A stretch of DNA of 6,150 bases. Origin: an uncultured Kroppenstedtia sp. (GTDB taxonomy: Bacteria; Bacillota; Bacilli; Thermoactinomycetales; DSM-45169). The position numbers were made by a program, and so were the translations under genes. The DNA lies in assembly GCA_959600065.1 (NCBI GenBank), contig CAUGKZ010000111.1, forward strand, positions 1 through 6,150, written 5' to 3'. Below are positions 5,012 through 6,150 of this stretch, piece after piece. The notes beneath the pieces are model-generated. The model did no database searches. It was given only the letters and a program-made list of their open reading frames with translations, and was not told where the DNA came from. Every line of letters begins with the position of its first letter. Positions within the stretch are counted from its first letter, which is position 1.

Positions 5012-6150
5012 TTAAAAATGAATCGGCAGTCCTTCCAAGGCTGTGGAAACCTCTCCGTACACTTCTGATAAGGTCGGATGGGGATGAATTACCTGGGTGA
5101 TCTCCCAGGGAGTGGCATCCAGTACCTTGGCCAGTCCGGCCTCGGAGATCAGGTCGGTGGCATGGGGACCGATGATATGTACCCCCAGGATATCCTCTGT
5201 CTTTTGATCCGCCACCAGTTTGATAAACCCGTCGGATTCCCCAAGAACCAATGATTTACCCACACCTCGGAAGGGAAATTTCCCCACTTTCACATCGTAG
5301 CCCTTCTCTTTTGCCTCTTTCTCGGACAGACCGATACTCCCCACCTCGGGACGACTGTAGGTGCAACGAGGCACCAGGGTGGGATCCAGAGGATGAGGTG
5401 AATGGCCGGCTAGATGTTCCACTGCTAGGATGCCTTCATGGGAAGCGACGTGGGCCAACTGATATCCGCCGATGACGTCCCCGATGGCGTAGATGTGGGA
5501 TTCCGTAGTTTGCATGAAGGGATTCACCTGGATGCATCCTTTCTCCAGTTGAATCGATGTGTTGGACAAGCCGATATCTTCCGTGTTAGGCTCGCGACCG
5601 ACGGAGACCAACATCCGTTCGGCATCCAAAGGCAGTTTTTCTCCGCCTTTGTCCACCTGGTACGCCACCCGCCCCTCCTCCACCCGGACCGACTCCGACA
5701 AGACCTTGGCTCCGGTGAGGACCTTCACCTTCCGTTTTTTCAGTAGCCGGGCCATTTCTCTGCTCACATCGGCATCTTCAAAAGGAAGAATCCGATCGGC
5801 AAACTCAACCACAGTCACCTCTACACCGAAATCACTCAACATCGAGGCCCACTCAACCCCGATCACACCTCCGCCGACAATCACCATCGATCGTGGCAGA
5901 CTTTCCATCTCCAATGCATGATCGGAGAACATCACATACTCTCCGTCCACCTCCAACCCGGGGAGAGACCGAGGGTGAGAGCCAGTGGCGATGATCACAT
6001 GCTCAGGAACCAACATCTCTGCTTCGCTTCCGTCGGCCTTCTCCACAGAGATGGTTCCCGGCATGGGCGAAAAGATGGAGGGACCCAGAATTCGCCCGGT
6101 CCCTTCGATCACAGTCACCCCGTTTTTATGCAAAAGTTGCTGGATCCCTT
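5012..6150 (-). CDS. lpdV: Dihydrolipoamide dehydrogenase (E3) of the branched-chain complex, N-terminus outside window
   Basis: A flavoprotein disulfide reductase that reoxidises the dihydrolipoyl group of E2 and reduces NAD+. The frame stays open to the right edge, so the gene is partial: 378 complete codons are visible of about 470 expected. The missing part should hold the N-terminal FAD-binding GxGxxG and the redox cysteine pair. A TTG at 6133-6131 is an internal leucine codon, not the start, because GIQQLL precedes it in frame. Visible parts in order: TVIEGTGRILGP; the ATG motif VIIATGSHPRSLPG; the NAD-binding motif GGGVIGVEWAS (5843-5875); the second FAD motif IYAIGDVIGGYQLAHVASHEG; and the C-terminal dimerisation domain with VPRCTYSRPEVGSIGLSEKEA. 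HPHPTLSE follows, with catalytic histidine (5078-5080) and partner glutamate (5063-5065). It is the first visible gene of the operon, 29 nt before bkdAA, as in Bacillus. The position marks it as the dedicated bkd E3. Confidence 0.95.
   Translation of the reverse strand, partial: GIQQLLHKNGVTVIEGTGRILGPSIFSPMPGTISVEKADGSEAEMLVPEHVIIATGSHPRSLPGLEVDGEYVMFSDHALEMESLPRSMVIVGGGVIGVEWASMLSDFGVEVTVVEFADRILPFEDADVSREMARLLKKRKVKVLTGAKVLSESVRVEEGRVAYQVDKGGEKLPLDAERMLVSVGREPNTEDIGLSNTSIQLEKGCIQVNPFMQTTESHIYAIGDVIGGYQLAHVASHEGILAVEHLAGHSPHPLDPTLVPRCTYSRPEVGSIGLSEKEAKEKGYDVKVGKFPFRGVGKSLVLGESDGFIKLVADQKTEDILGVHIIGPHATDLISEAGLAKVLDATPWEITQVIHPHPTLSEVYGEVSTALEGLPIHF

Noticed and set aside
6131..6133. TTG as the start codon of the dihydrolipoamide dehydrogenase
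   Set aside because: The frame is open upstream to the window edge and encodes family-like residues. The FAD-binding N-terminus and redox cysteines would be missing, so the true start lies outside the window.

Overview
The window reads as chromosomal DNA of a Gram-positive, Bacillales-type bacterium with a fairly high GC content. The reasons are strong AGGAGG-type ribosome binding sites, intrinsic hairpin terminators, and a gene cluster whose proteins and order (E3, E1-alpha, E1-beta, E2) match the end of the Bacillus bkd operon (lpdV-bkdAA-bkdAB-bkdB). A member of the Thermoactinomycetaceae or a relative would fit the GC content and protein style, but that placement is inference.

Layout from left to right. 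Positions 65-232 (+) carry a 55-codon gene for a small two-helix membrane protein of unknown function. A 12-bp-stem hairpin at 316-345 lies between this gene and a convergent gene at 359-1312 (-), a ten-helix EamA/DMT-family transporter with a GTG start. A 384-bp non-coding stretch (1313-1696) holds the transporter's ribosome binding site, a candidate promoter overlapped by a 22-bp imperfect palindrome, some weak inverted repeats, and the terminator of the next operon (1658-1684).

From 1697 to the right edge, all on the minus strand, lies the branched-chain 2-oxo acid dehydrogenase operon. In transcription order it is lpdV (E3, 5' end cut off by the window), bkdAA (E1-alpha), bkdAB (E1-beta) and bkdB (E2). 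The gaps are 29, 12 and 16 nt, each holding a strong ribosome binding site, and two of these sites overlap the stop codon of the gene before. A T-tailed hairpin closes the operon.

Together the four proteins make the multienzyme complex that oxidatively decarboxylates the 2-oxo acids of valine, leucine and isoleucine to branched acyl-CoAs. In Bacillales these prime iso- and anteiso-branched fatty acids. E1 (alpha2beta2, thiamine diphosphate) decarboxylates and acylates the lipoyl arm of E2, E2 passes the acyl group to CoA, and E3 reoxidises the lipoyl group with FAD and NAD+. In B. subtilis, ptb, bcd and buk lie upstream of lpdV; if they are present here they are beyond the right edge.

I found no clear undescribed system. 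The least explained items are the small membrane protein at 65-232 and the palindrome at 1419-1440.
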